Positions 27,731-36,878 of a stretch of 64,000 bases of DNA are shown one piece after another. Source of the stretch: Candidatus Ulvibacter alkanivorans. GTDB taxonomy: Bacteria; Bacteroidota; Bacteroidia; Flavobacteriales; Flavobacteriaceae. The notes under the pieces were generated by a model. The model saw only the letters and a list, made by a program, of their open reading frames with translations. It did not search any database and was not told where the DNA came from. A program made the translations under genes and the position numbers. Numbering within the stretch: position 1 is the first letter of the stretch; every line of letters starts with the position of its first letter. The stretch spans positions 62,001 through 126,000 of the forward strand of contig NZ_QOLC01000082.1 of assembly GCF_003333325.1 (NCBI RefSeq). Reading direction: 5' to 3'.

Positions 27731-29965
27731 TTATAATCGATATCTCAGTCCAATATAATAATTACTACCAAATATAGGACCATATACGAAGGTAGTGTCA
27801 AAATTCGACCCGAAAGGATTCTCAGGGTCAATTATGGGGTTGTTTTGTGTTTCATTGGTAAAGTTCTCCCCTCCTAAATAAATTTCAAAACTAGGACTAA
27901 ACACTTTCGTTACTTGCGCATTAAAAGTGCCCAAAGCGGGTGAAAATTCAGCCCGTCTAAACCCTATCGGATTTGAATCTGTAGAAGGATATCGCTGTTC
28001 GCCAAGCCAGTTATACGTTAGGTCAAATTTCCACTGACTGCCTTTATCTTCATTTAACGGCGTTTCGTAAGCGATATTAGCAAAGACCCTATGACTTGGT
28101 GTCAAGGGTTTTTCCAATCGGCCTGCTAAATAATCCGTTTTCACATCATAGAACTTGTATGCCGTGCGAATATCTAGATCTCGTGTAAGACTGTAATCAA
28201 GTTCTACTTGAAAGCTATTCGCATAGCTGCTTCCGTCCAGATTATAAAACCTAATACTGTTAGTATCTTCCCAGTCTACGATCACTTGATTCTGAAAATC
28301 GGTACGGTAAAAATCGAATGAAACGTTTGCGCGTCGCTCAAAAAGATCGAATCCTTGTAAGAATGAAACGCCATAATTCCATGCAATTTCAGGATCGAGT
28401 CCATAAATTTCACCTTCGGTATCTAAGATAATGATCTCTCGATTGGTTGAAAACAGTGATTGGTTTTCCACAAAAATGTTGGCACTTCGTTTCCCTCTTC
28501 CTGCAGAAACTCGGAATGCTGCTTTCTCCCATGGTGTATATCGTGCATGAAGCCTTGGCGTAACGAAGGTGCCTAACAAGTTATGTACATCTGCACGAAT
28601 ACCGGCGGTCATTGTAAAATCTTCAAGATCGTCGTAGGCATACTCAAAAAAGGCACCTATCGAGTTTTCAACCCTACTATAATCGGTAGATTCTACGATC
28701 TCGTCATAATCCTCATAAGTTGCCGTGAGCCCGGTTCTGAACACGTGTCTTGAGTCGCTAATGATCGACTTGATTTGGGCATTGGCATAAAAACTTTCAT
28801 GTTTAACATCATAAGGTCGTAACCCAAAATAACTCTTCTGGTCATGGTTGCTATACGCCAGTTGTAATCCTAAGCTCTGATATGGGATATTAGGAAAGAC
28901 ATAGCCGAGTTTTGCTTCAAGACCGTAATGTTTGGTATCGATCTCACCTCCCCAAGCGTTCATTGTGCCACGGTCTTCTTCCGGATCAAAATCGGTTTGC
29001 CCTATTTGCTTGTCATCGGTCATAAATCGCAAACCTAAAAACCCAACAAACCCTTTTTCACTATCGGTGTATTGCCAACGATTCATTACATTTAGTTGTT
29101 GCGCTAAGGGCGTGTCTAAAAGACCATCCTCATTTTGATCATTCTTTACACCTCTATAATTCCCATGCACGTATAAACCGGTATCCCACTTCTCGCTAAT
29201 TTTTGTATTGAGGTGGGTATTGAGTTCGGTTCGCCCGTTCAACGCGCCATAGGCATTCACAAAAAGGGGATCATCAGTTTGGGGTTTTACAAATTCTGCA
29301 TTTATCTGACCTGCGATACTCTCAAATCCGTTGATAACACTTCCAGCACCTTTGGTGATCTGAATACTTTCTACCCAAGTACCCGGTATAAAACTAAGTC
29401 CGTGCGCTTGTCGCGCGCCTCGAATTGCCGGTATGTTTTCCGTAGTAATTAATATATATGGGTTGGTTAATCCCAACATTCGAATTTGCCGAACACCGGT
29501 AACGGCATCGGCAAAATTCACATCGATAGAAGGATTCGTTTCAAAGCTTTCTGAAAGGTTACAACATGCTGCCTTTAGCAGCTCGGCACTGCTAATATTA
29601 ATCTTGTTCTCGGCAGCAATAAAGGAACGTGCTGTCGCCTTTTGTCTTGAGGTGATCGTGATTTCATCAAGATCTGCCTTCGACCGTAACACGTGCCTGA
29701 TCTTTTTCGGATTAGCAACTGTTAGTGTATCTGTTTTGTAGCCGACATAACTAATTACCAACTGATTTCTTCCTTGTTGGAACGGAAGTTCGAACATGCC
29801 GTCAAAATCTGTCACATCTCCCACATTAGAGCCCAACCAAAATACGTTGGCTCCGTCTAACGGGTATTCTTTATTGTCACGTATCTCTAACACTATGCCC
29901 TCAACTTTCTCTTGAGCAGTACTAGCGAGTGAGATAAAAAATAGTATATAGATAAGTTTCCTCAT
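27731..29965 (-). CDS. TonB-dependent outer-membrane receptor, likely for a metal
   Basis: 744 residues. Signal peptide (1-18), then a carboxypeptidase-like beta-sandwich (VEGIVLEIRD to about residue 95), a plug domain and a 22-strand barrel ending in an aromatic strand (YYIGLRYRL). The plug carries adjacent cysteines (Cys134-Cys135 in LLKAACCNLSESFETNPS), a feature of a receptor group found with copper genes in flavobacteria. Imports a ligand across the outer membrane using TonB-ExbBD. The neighbouring HMA proteins point to copper or another soft metal; substrate is inferred. Confidence 0.9.
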   Translation of the reverse strand: MRKLIYILFFISLASTAQEKVEGIVLEIRDNKEYPLDGANVFWLGSNVGDVTDFDGMFELPFQQGRNQLVISYVGYKTDTLTVANPKKIRHVLRSKADLDEITITSRQKATARSFIAAENKINISSAELLKAACCNLSESFETNPSIDVNFADAVTGVRQIRMLGLTNPYILITTENIPAIRGARQAHGLSFIPGTWVESIQITKGAGSVINGFESIAGQINAEFVKPQTDDPLFVNAYGALNGRTELNTHLNTKISEKWDTGLYVHGNYRGVKNDQNEDGLLDTPLAQQLNVMNRWQYTDSEKGFVGFLGLRFMTDDKQIGQTDFDPEEDRGTMNAWGGEIDTKHYGLEAKLGYVFPNIPYQSLGLQLAYSNHDQKSYFGLRPYDVKHESFYANAQIKSIISDSRHVFRTGLTATYEDYDEIVESTDYSRVENSIGAFFEYAYDDLEDFTMTAGIRADVHNLLGTFVTPRLHARYTPWEKAAFRVSAGRGKRSANIFVENQSLFSTNREIIILDTEGEIYGLDPEIAWNYGVSFLQGFDLFERRANVSFDFYRTDFQNQVIVDWEDTNSIRFYNLDGSSYANSFQVELDYSLTRDLDIRTAYKFYDVKTDYLAGRLEKPLTPSHRVFANIAYETPLNEDKGSQWKFDLTYNWLGEQRYPSTDSNPIGFRRAEFSPALGTFNAQVTKVFSPSFEIYLGGENFTNETQNNPIIDPENPFGSNFDTTFVYGPIFGSNYYIGLRYRL

Positions 29966-30077
29966 TTACAAGTCTTCTTTACTTGATTCAATTTTAAAAT
30001 TCAATGTCTACAAAGTGCGTTGGCGTCAACAAGTGAAGCACAAGCTAAGAACGCCTAAAGCGTAACATCAAAAAGAA

Positions 30078-30482
30078 TCAAATAAGGAAAGTCTCGTAAA
30101 GAATCTGAAGATCTTTTACGACCAGAGGCGGACCGTCCTCGGTCACCTCTATATTTTGTGTAAGGAAGTTATTAGCTTCGGTGAGTTCGTAGTTCGAAAC
30201 TATATAAAAAATGAAAGGAGCATCTATTGTTACATCGAAAGAAACTTTCGTAAAAGTATCGTCCGTTTCAACCTGCGTATATTGATTGTCGCAACAATTA
30301 TGAGCAATATCCTCATCGTCGCAGATGGGGACCTCCATCACCATCCCGCATGACAACTCCTTTTTCCCCAAGGTAATTTCCGAAAGCATTTCGTACTCAC
30401 CACAAAAATGTTGGGCGTACGAAATACCTGTACTGCTCGCAAGCAGCATTAGAGATAATACTATGGAAATTACTCGTTTCAC
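30078..30482 (-). CDS. HYC_CC_PP family secreted protein
   Basis: 134 residues with a signal peptide (residues 1-23). Defining residues: QHFC (His25, Phe26, Cys27; the family has H-Y-C), CC at 63-64 in HNCCDNQ, and PP at 118-119 in EDGPPLVVK. A further CGM lies at 45-47. Function unknown; the family usually occurs beside TonB receptors and HMA proteins, as here. The Cys/His pattern suggests a small periplasmic metal- or redox-active protein. Confidence 0.82.
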   Translation of the reverse strand: MKRVISIVLSLMLLASSTGISYAQHFCGEYEMLSEITLGKKELSCGMVMEVPICDDEDIAHNCCDNQYTQVETDDTFTKVSFDVTIDAPFIFYIVSNYELTEANNFLTQNIEVTEDGPPLVVKDLQILYETFLI

Positions 30483-30535
30483 CTGTATAAAATTAAAGCA
30501 AAAAACGCAGCATGTAATGCTGTTATTTGTTAAAA

Positions 30536-31084
30536 CTACTCGATTCTAGCATCGATACGACCGCATTTCAACATTTTATCGCCAAAATATGGATTCCGAA
30601 TTTCTTTGCTTTCACTTAACCAATACGCACCTGTATTATTAAAAGCCATTGGGCAGTATTGCTTGTAGACAACTCCCGATTCGATAGCACCCTCTAGCAT
30701 GGCCTCTACGGCGGTAGTTACTACTACAAATGCAGCGCGTTGTTCTTCAACATCATCACTTTCAACAATATTCTGCGCAGCTTTCATCGCCTCTTGATCT
30801 GCATCATTGTTGCTCATAGCGGTTAAAAGGTTAGAAGCTTCTACCGAGGCTTGTTTGGCATCGGTATTCACTAAAGCAGTTTTAAGTTGAACGTATTGTT
30901 TGAACACATCCCCAATCTCGGCGTCACTGAATGAAGCATCGATACTAGCAGCGGTTTCTTTACTTTTTTCTTGTGTCGTTTCTACCGTTTTAACTTCCGG
31001 CTCATTCTCTTGTTTCTTATCCGATTTACAAGCAGAAATGATTAAAAGTAGCATAGCTACGGAAAGTATATAGGTCTTTTTCAT
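30536..31084 (-). CDS. DUF3347 lipoprotein, probable copper-binding
   Basis: 182 residues from the ATG at 31084. An upstream in-frame TTG adds 14 residues before a normal lipoprotein signal and is rejected. Lipobox LIISAC (Cys19), acidic low-complexity spacer, then the DUF3347 helical domain ending in YKQYCPMAFNNTGAYWLS and NPYFGDKMLKCG. Its CPM and CG cysteines and methionines are the probable metal site. The domain is often fused to CusB-type adaptors; here it is free-standing. First gene of the metal cluster in reading direction. Confidence 0.85.
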   Translation of the reverse strand: MKKTYILSVAMLLLIISACKSDKKQENEPEVKTVETTQEKSKETAASIDASFSDAEIGDVFKQYVQLKTALVNTDAKQASVEASNLLTAMSNNDADQEAMKAAQNIVESDDVEEQRAAFVVVTTAVEAMLEGAIESGVVYKQYCPMAFNNTGAYWLSESKEIRNPYFGDKMLKCGRIDARIE

Positions 31085-31128
31085 CTTTATTTTTTTTAAT
31101 TGAAAAGCAAAGATACTTAATTTCAAAA

Positions 31129-31575
31129 TTATTTCTTAGCGATCTTTCCGAAGCCTTGTTTCTGAAGGTAAAAAGCTGGGAGTAATAAAAGTAGAAATAA
31201 CGGTTGGATCAAGAATCTTCGAACGTAGAATAAAAACATATGCGGCCCTTCTTCCGAAGTAAATAAGAGCACACAAAATAGCGCAAATAACAGCACAAAT
31301 GCGAGGCCGTAGATAACACCGGAAATCTTTAAGATACCGCCGTCTTTGAACACTACCCAAAGAATGATCAATGAAATAAGAGTGTTAAGTATAAATCGGA
31401 ACACAAGATGCACTAAAAGTCTAACGGTCTCAAATTCGGGCAACGCCTTTGTACTATGGTCGTGCTTAAAAAAGTCGAGCAAGGGATCGTAGAATAATAC
31501 ATCTTCAAATATTCGCACTACTACAAGGAGCGCGAGTAACAGTACTATGACCACTATTTTTAGAAGCTTATTCAT
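31129..31575 (-). CDS. Exosortase F system-associated membrane protein
   Basis: 148 residues, three or four transmembrane helices. It has an N-terminal VVVRIFEDVLFYDPLLDFFK block and ends in a basic tail. It overlaps the 3' end of xrtF by 8 bases, the constant partner position for this family. Function unknown; presumed to help the exosortase. Confidence 0.85.
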   Translation of the reverse strand: MNKLLKIVVIVLLLALLVVVRIFEDVLFYDPLLDFFKHDHSTKALPEFETVRLLVHLVFRFILNTLISLIILWVVFKDGGILKISGVIYGLAFVLLFALFCVLLFTSEEGPHMFLFYVRRFLIQPLFLLLLLPAFYLQKQGFGKIAKK

Positions 31576-32113
31576 ATTTTTTTGGCTTAACCAATCGCAC
31601 CCAAAGCATCCATAGCAAGAAAACCATCCCGTAGATCAAGCCTGGAAATACCACCCCATGAAGCACCTCTTTATATTGTGGATAATGATATAATGAAACC
31701 GCCAAGATCACAATGCGAATTATATTAGTAGAATAGATCAGCACTGCACCAGCTAAGATAAACAATGCCGTCTTCTTAAGTTGTTGGGCAAAAGCAACCA
31801 CAAAGGCGGTAAATAGTATTATGATACTTATGGCATTACACCCTTCAATTATTCTTGCAATATACTTTCCTCTTACATAGAGCTCCATTAACGGCTGTGA
31901 TTCACTTGGGCTCACGGTTGCCGCATATCCAAGTCCTTCTAAAATGTCGCTACACTGTCTTGCTACTAAATGTGTAATGAGGTCGGGTGCATACTGCCCT
32001 CCTTTCGACATGGACAAATAGAGGGCGTAACAAGCCGTTAGCAGTAGGTAGGTCCCCAAAAAGAGAAGAATAAAGCGAACGACCGATTTATATTTTAGAA
32101 ACAGTTCCTTCAA
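31568..32113 (-). CDS. xrtF: Exosortase XrtF (archaeo/exosortase family transpeptidase-like)
   Basis: Multi-pass membrane cysteine protease/transpeptidase that processes a C-terminal sorting signal. 181 residues from the TTG at 32113. A longer frame from a TTG at 32152 is excluded since a promoter box falls inside it. Catalytic triad residues are visible: Cys92 in IIEGCNAISI, Arg133 in STNIIRIV and His152 in VLHGVVFPG. About five helices. The cognate substrate signal of XrtF is not established and no substrate is apparent in this window. Confidence 0.9.
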   Translation of the reverse strand: MKELFLKYKSVVRFILLFLGTYLLLTACYALYLSMSKGGQYAPDLITHLVARQCSDILEGLGYAATVSPSESQPLMELYVRGKYIARIIEGCNAISIIILFTAFVVAFAQQLKKTALFILAGAVLIYSTNIIRIVILAVSLYHYPQYKEVLHGVVFPGLIYGMVFLLWMLWVRLVKPKKYE

Positions 32114-32133
32114 AGGAGAAAATTCAGTTTTAA

Positions 32134-32141
32134 CAAAAATA
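32134..32141 (-). promoter_or_regulatory. -7 box TATTTTTG for xrtF
   Basis: Exact TAnnTTTG match on the minus strand 20 bases before the TTG start at 32113. It decides against the longer reading frame. Confidence 0.55.
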
Positions 32142-32201
32142 CAGCATTTCAATTTGGCAATTCTAGCGCTTTTAAAATACTTTTACTGAAAATAACATAT
32201 T

Positions 32202-32657
32202 ATGCCTTTTGACAGCCTTCGCCCCAAAGTATCTACAATTCTAGCAAACGAGAATGAGTCTGTAGACCAACGACTTACTGAGATTTGCGAACTTCTACAA
32301 GCCTCTATAGGATATTATGATTGGGTAGGGTTTTATTTTGCCAATGAAGAGACACGTACGTTGCATCTAAGAGCTTTTGCAGGCGAGCCTACCGAACATA
32401 CGGTCATCCCGTTTGGAAAGGGGATTTGCGGACAAGTAGCAGAAAGTAATGAGAATTTTGTCGTAGCCGATGTAAAGGCGCAGAACAATTACATAGCCTG
32501 TAATATGTATGTAAAGGCGGAGATTGTAATTCCACTATTCAAGGATGGAAAAAATATTGGGCAGATCGATATCGATTCTCATATGGCCGATCCTTTCTCT
32601 TCGGAAGACGAGCGTTTTCTAGAATGGGTTAATCAAGAAGTTGCCGACATTCTTTAA
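32202..32657 (+). CDS. msrC: Free methionine-(R)-sulfoxide reductase (GAF domain)
   Basis: Cytosolic GAF-fold enzyme that reduces free methionine-R-sulfoxide. 151 residues, one GAF domain. The reactive cysteines lie in FGKGICGQVAE and NYIACNMYVKAEIVIPL, matching the fRMsr family. ATG start at 32202. Convergent with the MacB-like permease gene. Confidence 0.88.
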   Translation: MPFDSLRPKVSTILANENESVDQRLTEICELLQASIGYYDWVGFYFANEETRTLHLRAFAGEPTEHTVIPFGKGICGQVAESNENFVVADVKAQNNYIACNMYVKAEIVIPLFKDGKNIGQIDIDSHMADPFSSEDERFLEWVNQEVADIL

Positions 32658-32672
32658 CAATTATCGTATCGC

Positions 32673-33929
32673 TTACATCCCTGTACGAATGGCCTCTACA
32701 GGATCTAATCGCGATGCCGATATCGCCGGAAGTATACCGGAAATAAGACCAATTACAGCCGATATCGCGGTACCAATAAACATGTTCCAAGGGGAAAGCA
32801 CAAATTGGAAGTCGCCGGTAAACTGGGATGCCAATATCGAAATAATGAATACCAAGAATAGTCCAATTAATCCTCCAATAATCGCTAAGATAACCGCTTC
32901 GAACAAGAATTGAAGTAGTATGAACTTATTCTTAGCTCCTAATGATTTTTGAATTCCTATAAGGTTGGTTCGCTCTTTTACGCTCACAAACATGATGTTG
33001 GCGATTCCGAAGCCACCTACTAATAAGGAAAACCCGCTAATTACAAGACCAATAATATTCATTTGGCCAGTGATATTGTCTATAAAATCGGCAAGGCCTT
33101 GCAACTGGTTTACAAAAAAAGTATCCACCTCATCGGGTTTAAGTCCGCGTGAGAGGCGCAATTTTTGTTTTAGCACGGCAATAAATTCGGCATTGTCCAC
33201 GTCTTTTTCAGGCTTGATAATAATTTGTGGAAAGGTAGATTTATTATTATCGCCAAAGATCTTTCGAACCACATTTACCGGCAAAATGGCTACCGTATCT
33301 TTAGAGTCACCAAACAACCCTTTCCCTTCTTTCTTCAATACACCGATCACAGTGAATTTTCGACCATAGAGACGAACTTTTTTACCAACGGCTTGATCGG
33401 AGCTACCAAACAATGAATTTGCAATCTCATCGCCCAGCACCAGCACATCGCTACCACTAACCGATTCGGCTTCATTAAAGAATCTACCTTGTGCCAATTG
33501 AAGCGCTTCAATATCGTAGTATTCGTGTGTTACCGCACCAATATTGACATTAGACACTGTATTATCGTTATATTTCATCGTCTCTTGAGGCACATTAAGT
33601 GCAAAAGAGGCGGCTTCCATATTCGGTACTGTACGTTTTAAATATTGGTATTCATCGTAGGTTACATCTGGGAATTGTTGCCATTTCCATCGTGGCACCT
33701 CTGTGGGACCAAATGAAAATCGCATGATAATGATTGTACTATTATCAAGCGAGCTTATACTACCTTCAATTTCTTTCTTTAACGAGTCTACCGCTGCCAA
33801 CACCGCGATAATTGAGAAGATCCCGATGGTTACACCCACTAGTGACAAAAAGGTTCTTAACTTATTGTTCTTAAGCGCGTTGATCGCAAAGTTGAAACTT
33901 TCCTTTAATACGCGAAGATAGATGAGCAT
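32673..33929 (-). CDS. MacB-type ABC transporter permease (FtsX family)
   Basis: 418 residues. One N-terminal helix (about residues 20-42), a large periplasmic MacB_PCD domain, and three C-terminal helices in the FtsX fold (VKERTNLIGIQKSLGAKNKFIL, then SRLDPVEAIRTG at the end). Such permeases do mechanotransmission for lipoprotein or drug export rather than classical transport. The ATPase partner is not adjacent. Confidence 0.92.
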   Translation of the reverse strand: MLIYLRVLKESFNFAINALKNNKLRTFLSLVGVTIGIFSIIAVLAAVDSLKKEIEGSISSLDNSTIIIMRFSFGPTEVPRWKWQQFPDVTYDEYQYLKRTVPNMEAASFALNVPQETMKYNDNTVSNVNIGAVTHEYYDIEALQLAQGRFFNEAESVSGSDVLVLGDEIANSLFGSSDQAVGKKVRLYGRKFTVIGVLKKEGKGLFGDSKDTVAILPVNVVRKIFGDNNKSTFPQIIIKPEKDVDNAEFIAVLKQKLRLSRGLKPDEVDTFFVNQLQGLADFIDNITGQMNIIGLVISGFSLLVGGFGIANIMFVSVKERTNLIGIQKSLGAKNKFILLQFLFEAVILAIIGGLIGLFLVFIISILASQFTGDFQFVLSPWNMFIGTAISAVIGLISGILPAISASRLDPVEAIRTGM

Positions 33930-34047
33930 ACTGTTGGTTTTATTTTGATTTTCCCAATTTTTACTTCGGAAAAAATAGCTATTATAAAGTTATGAAAAGT
34001 ATGACGCTTTCTGTTAACATATGTTACAAAAATCTTGTGTAATTACT

Positions 34048-34055
34048 TACTTTTG
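34048..34055 (+). promoter_or_regulatory. -7 box TACTTTTG for purH
   Basis: Exact TAnnTTTG match, 71 bases before the purH ATG, implying a leader of about 65 bases. No clear -33 element. The leader has no riboswitch fold I could recognise. Confidence 0.45.
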
Positions 34056-34126
34056 CAGAAGTCTATAAGCAGGACAATCAAAGATTTGCCATTTAGCAAA
34101 CTGTAATTCATTCTATTCATTCAATT

Positions 34127-35659
34127 ATGAGCGACAAAAAAAAGATCACATCCGCCTTGGTATCGGTATTTCACAAGGACGGATTGGAACCTATTATTAA
34201 AAAATTAGACGAATTAGGAGTCACCTTGTATTCTACCGGTGGCACTCAAAAATTTATCAATGACCTAGGAATAAAAGTCATTCCGGTAGAAGATGTAACC
34301 GATTACCCATCAATTTTAGGGGGACGAGTTAAAACGCTACACCCTAAAGTGTTTGGTGGTATTTTAAATCGGCAAGATAATGATAGTGATGTTCGCGAGA
34401 TGGGACAGTACAACATTCCACAGCTTGATGTTGTGATCGTAGATCTATATCCATTTGAAAAAACAGTAGCTTCGGGTGCTTCGGAAGAAGACATTATTGA
34501 AAAAATAGACATAGGAGGTATCTCATTAATTCGTGCAGCTGCCAAGAATTATAAAGACACACTTTGCGTTTCATCCATGGAGGACTATGAAGCTTTCTTA
34601 GCGTTACTTTCCGAAGAAAATGGTGAGACCAGCCTAACCGATAGAAAAAAGTTCGCTGCCAAGGCTTTTAACGTGTCCTCACACTACGACACGGCGATCT
34701 TCAATTACTTTAACGCAGATCGTAGCATCCCTGCACTAAAAATTAGTGAAACCAATGGTAAGGTACTTCGGTATGGTGAGAACCCACATCAGAAAGGATA
34801 TTTCTTTGGAGATTTTGACGCCTTGTTCGATAAACTCCACGGAAAAGAACTAAGTTATAATAACTTACTGGATGTAGATGCAGCGGTGAACTTAATGAGC
34901 GAATTTACAGGAGAAGACCCTACGTTCGCTATTCTGAAGCACAACAATGCCTGTGGCTTGGCACAAAGAAACTCCGTGTTAGAAGCCTATAAAGATGCTT
35001 TGGCAGGTGATCCTGTTTCGGCCTTTGGCGGTATTTTAATAAGCAATGTGGAGATCGATGCTGAAACGGCTGCTGAAATTCACAAATTGTTTTGCGAGGT
35101 CGTGATTGCACCTTCTTTTTCCGAAGAAGCCCTCCCTATATTAAAAGGCAAGAAGAACCGAATTTTGTTAGTGCAAAAAGAGGTGGATCTACCCGAGACT
35201 ACTGTACGAACTTGTTTAAACGGTGCATTGGTACAAGACAAGGATTCTAATACCGATACAGCAGAAAATTTAACACAAGCCACGCATACTAAACCAACTT
35301 CAAAAGAGTTAGAAGATTTGTTATTTGCCTCAAAGATCTGCAAGCATACTAAATCGAATACCATCGTATTAGCAAAAGGAAAACAACTTTGTGCTAGCGG
35401 GACCGGACAAACTTCACGTGTAGATGCGCTTCGCCAAGCCATCGAAAAAGCAAAGTCGTTTAAGTTCGACCTTCAAGGAGCGGTCATGGCTAGCGATGCA
35501 TTTTTTCCGTTTCCGGATTGTGTAGAAATTGCCGACAACGCAGGAATAACAGCAGTGATCCAGCCCGGAGGCTCCATTAAGGATGAACTGAGTGTGGATT
35601 ATTGCAATAATAATGACATGTCTATGGTATTTACCGGAATACGTCATTTTAAACATTAA
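34127..35659 (+). CDS. purH: Bifunctional AICAR transformylase / IMP cyclohydrolase PurH
   Basis: Last two steps of purine synthesis. 510 residues. The N-terminal cyclohydrolase domain (MGS-like) shows STGGTQKFI, SILGGRVKTLHPKVFGGIL and IDIGGISLIRAAAKNY. The C-terminal transformylase domain shows LRYGENPHQKGYFFGD, ILKHNNACGLA and AFGGILISN. Ends FTGIRHFKH. A Thr/Asn-rich insert lies near residues 370-385. Lies just upstream of mreB. Confidence 0.98.
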   Translation: MSDKKKITSALVSVFHKDGLEPIIKKLDELGVTLYSTGGTQKFINDLGIKVIPVEDVTDYPSILGGRVKTLHPKVFGGILNRQDNDSDVREMGQYNIPQLDVVIVDLYPFEKTVASGASEEDIIEKIDIGGISLIRAAAKNYKDTLCVSSMEDYEAFLALLSEENGETSLTDRKKFAAKAFNVSSHYDTAIFNYFNADRSIPALKISETNGKVLRYGENPHQKGYFFGDFDALFDKLHGKELSYNNLLDVDAAVNLMSEFTGEDPTFAILKHNNACGLAQRNSVLEAYKDALAGDPVSAFGGILISNVEIDAETAAEIHKLFCEVVIAPSFSEEALPILKGKKNRILLVQKEVDLPETTVRTCLNGALVQDKDSNTDTAENLTQATHTKPTSKELEDLLFASKICKHTKSNTIVLAKGKQLCASGTGQTSRVDALRQAIEKAKSFKFDLQGAVMASDAFFPFPDCVEIADNAGITAVIQPGGSIKDELSVDYCNNNDMSMVFTGIRHFKH

Positions 35660-35665
35660 AAATAC

Positions 35666-35673
35666 TATTTTTG
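35666..35673 (+). promoter_or_regulatory. -7 box TATTTTTG for the mre operon
   Basis: Exact TAnnTTTG directly after the purH stop, 51 bases before the mreB ATG. Confidence 0.5.
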
Positions 35674-35724
35674 TGAAAGTGCTAAGGCACAACAGTTTTA
35701 ATTTCAATACCGCCAACAAAGCTT

Positions 35725-36753
35725 ATGGGATTTTTTGACTTCTTAACCGAAGAAATAGCTATCGACTTAGGGACCGCCAATACGCTTATCATTCATAACG
35801 ATAAAGTAGTTGTGGACGCCCCCTCAATCGTAGCCAGAGACCGAACTTCGGGAAAAATTATCGCCGTAGGGCGTGAGGCTGCTATGATGCAGGGTAAAAC
35901 CCATGAGAACATTAAAACCATTCGACCTTTAAAGGATGGGGTAATTGCCGATTTTGACGCAAGTGAGAAAATGATCAATATGTTCATTAAAGACATTCCT
36001 GCGTTAAAGAAAAAATGGTTGACGCCTTCGTTGCGAATGGTAATTTGTATTCCTAGTGGGATCACAGAAGTGGAGATGCGAGCGGTAAAAGAAAGTGCCG
36101 AGCGCGTAAATGGTAAAGAAGTCTATTTGATTCATGAACCTATGGCTGCTGCCATTGGTATTGGCGTAGACATCATGCAACCTAAAGGTAATATGGTTGT
36201 TGATATAGGTGGAGGAACCACAGAGATCGCAGTGATCGCTTTAGGAGGAATCGTTTGTGATAAATCGGTTAAAATTGCCGGTGACGTATTTACCAATGAT
36301 ATTGTGTACTATATGCGTACACAGCACAATCTATATGTAGGTGAGCGTACGGCGGAAAAAATAAAAATTCAAATCGGTGCGGCTACCGAAGACCTCGAAC
36401 TTCCCCCCGAAGAAATGTCGGTACAAGGACGAGATCTCTTGACCGGAAAACCAAAACAGGTGCAAACATCCTATCGAGAAATTGCGAAAGCACTAGATAA
36501 GTCGATCTTACGTATAGAAGATGCGGTAATGGAGACCTTGTCGCAAACCCCTCCCGAATTAGCAGCCGATATTTACAATACCGGGATTTATCTTGCCGGC
36601 GGAGGTTCGATGCTACGTGGACTCGATAAGCGATTGTCTCAAAAAACCGATCTGCCCGTGTATATAGCCGAAGATCCGTTGCGTGCCGTGGTACGTGGAA
36701 CGGGAATTTGTCTTAAAAATATCAATAAGTACAAAAGTGTCTTGATAAAATAA
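35725..36753 (+). CDS. mreB: Rod shape-determining protein MreB
   Basis: Bacterial actin that guides lateral wall synthesis. 342 residues. Starts with the membrane-binding MGFFDFLTEE, then phosphate-1 IDLGTANTLI, phosphate-2 GNMVVDIGGGTTEIAVI, and the adenosine motif ILAGGGSMLRGLDKRL-like segment near residue 290. First gene of mreBCD-mrdA-rodA. A 125-base gap precedes mreC. Confidence 0.98.
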   Translation: MGFFDFLTEEIAIDLGTANTLIIHNDKVVVDAPSIVARDRTSGKIIAVGREAAMMQGKTHENIKTIRPLKDGVIADFDASEKMINMFIKDIPALKKKWLTPSLRMVICIPSGITEVEMRAVKESAERVNGKEVYLIHEPMAAAIGIGVDIMQPKGNMVVDIGGGTTEIAVIALGGIVCDKSVKIAGDVFTNDIVYYMRTQHNLYVGERTAEKIKIQIGAATEDLELPPEEMSVQGRDLLTGKPKQVQTSYREIAKALDKSILRIEDAVMETLSQTPPELAADIYNTGIYLAGGGSMLRGLDKRLSQKTDLPVYIAEDPLRAVVRGTGICLKNINKYKSVLIK

Positions 36754-36878
36754 TGGCTGTAGTATAACCTGGCTGCTGTATTTTTATAATTAGAACCATT
36801 ATCGAAGATCACCGGAAACAACAAACCTGATGCGCTATGTTGCATCTTAAATTTAGAACATAGTAAAGCCCTAACGAA

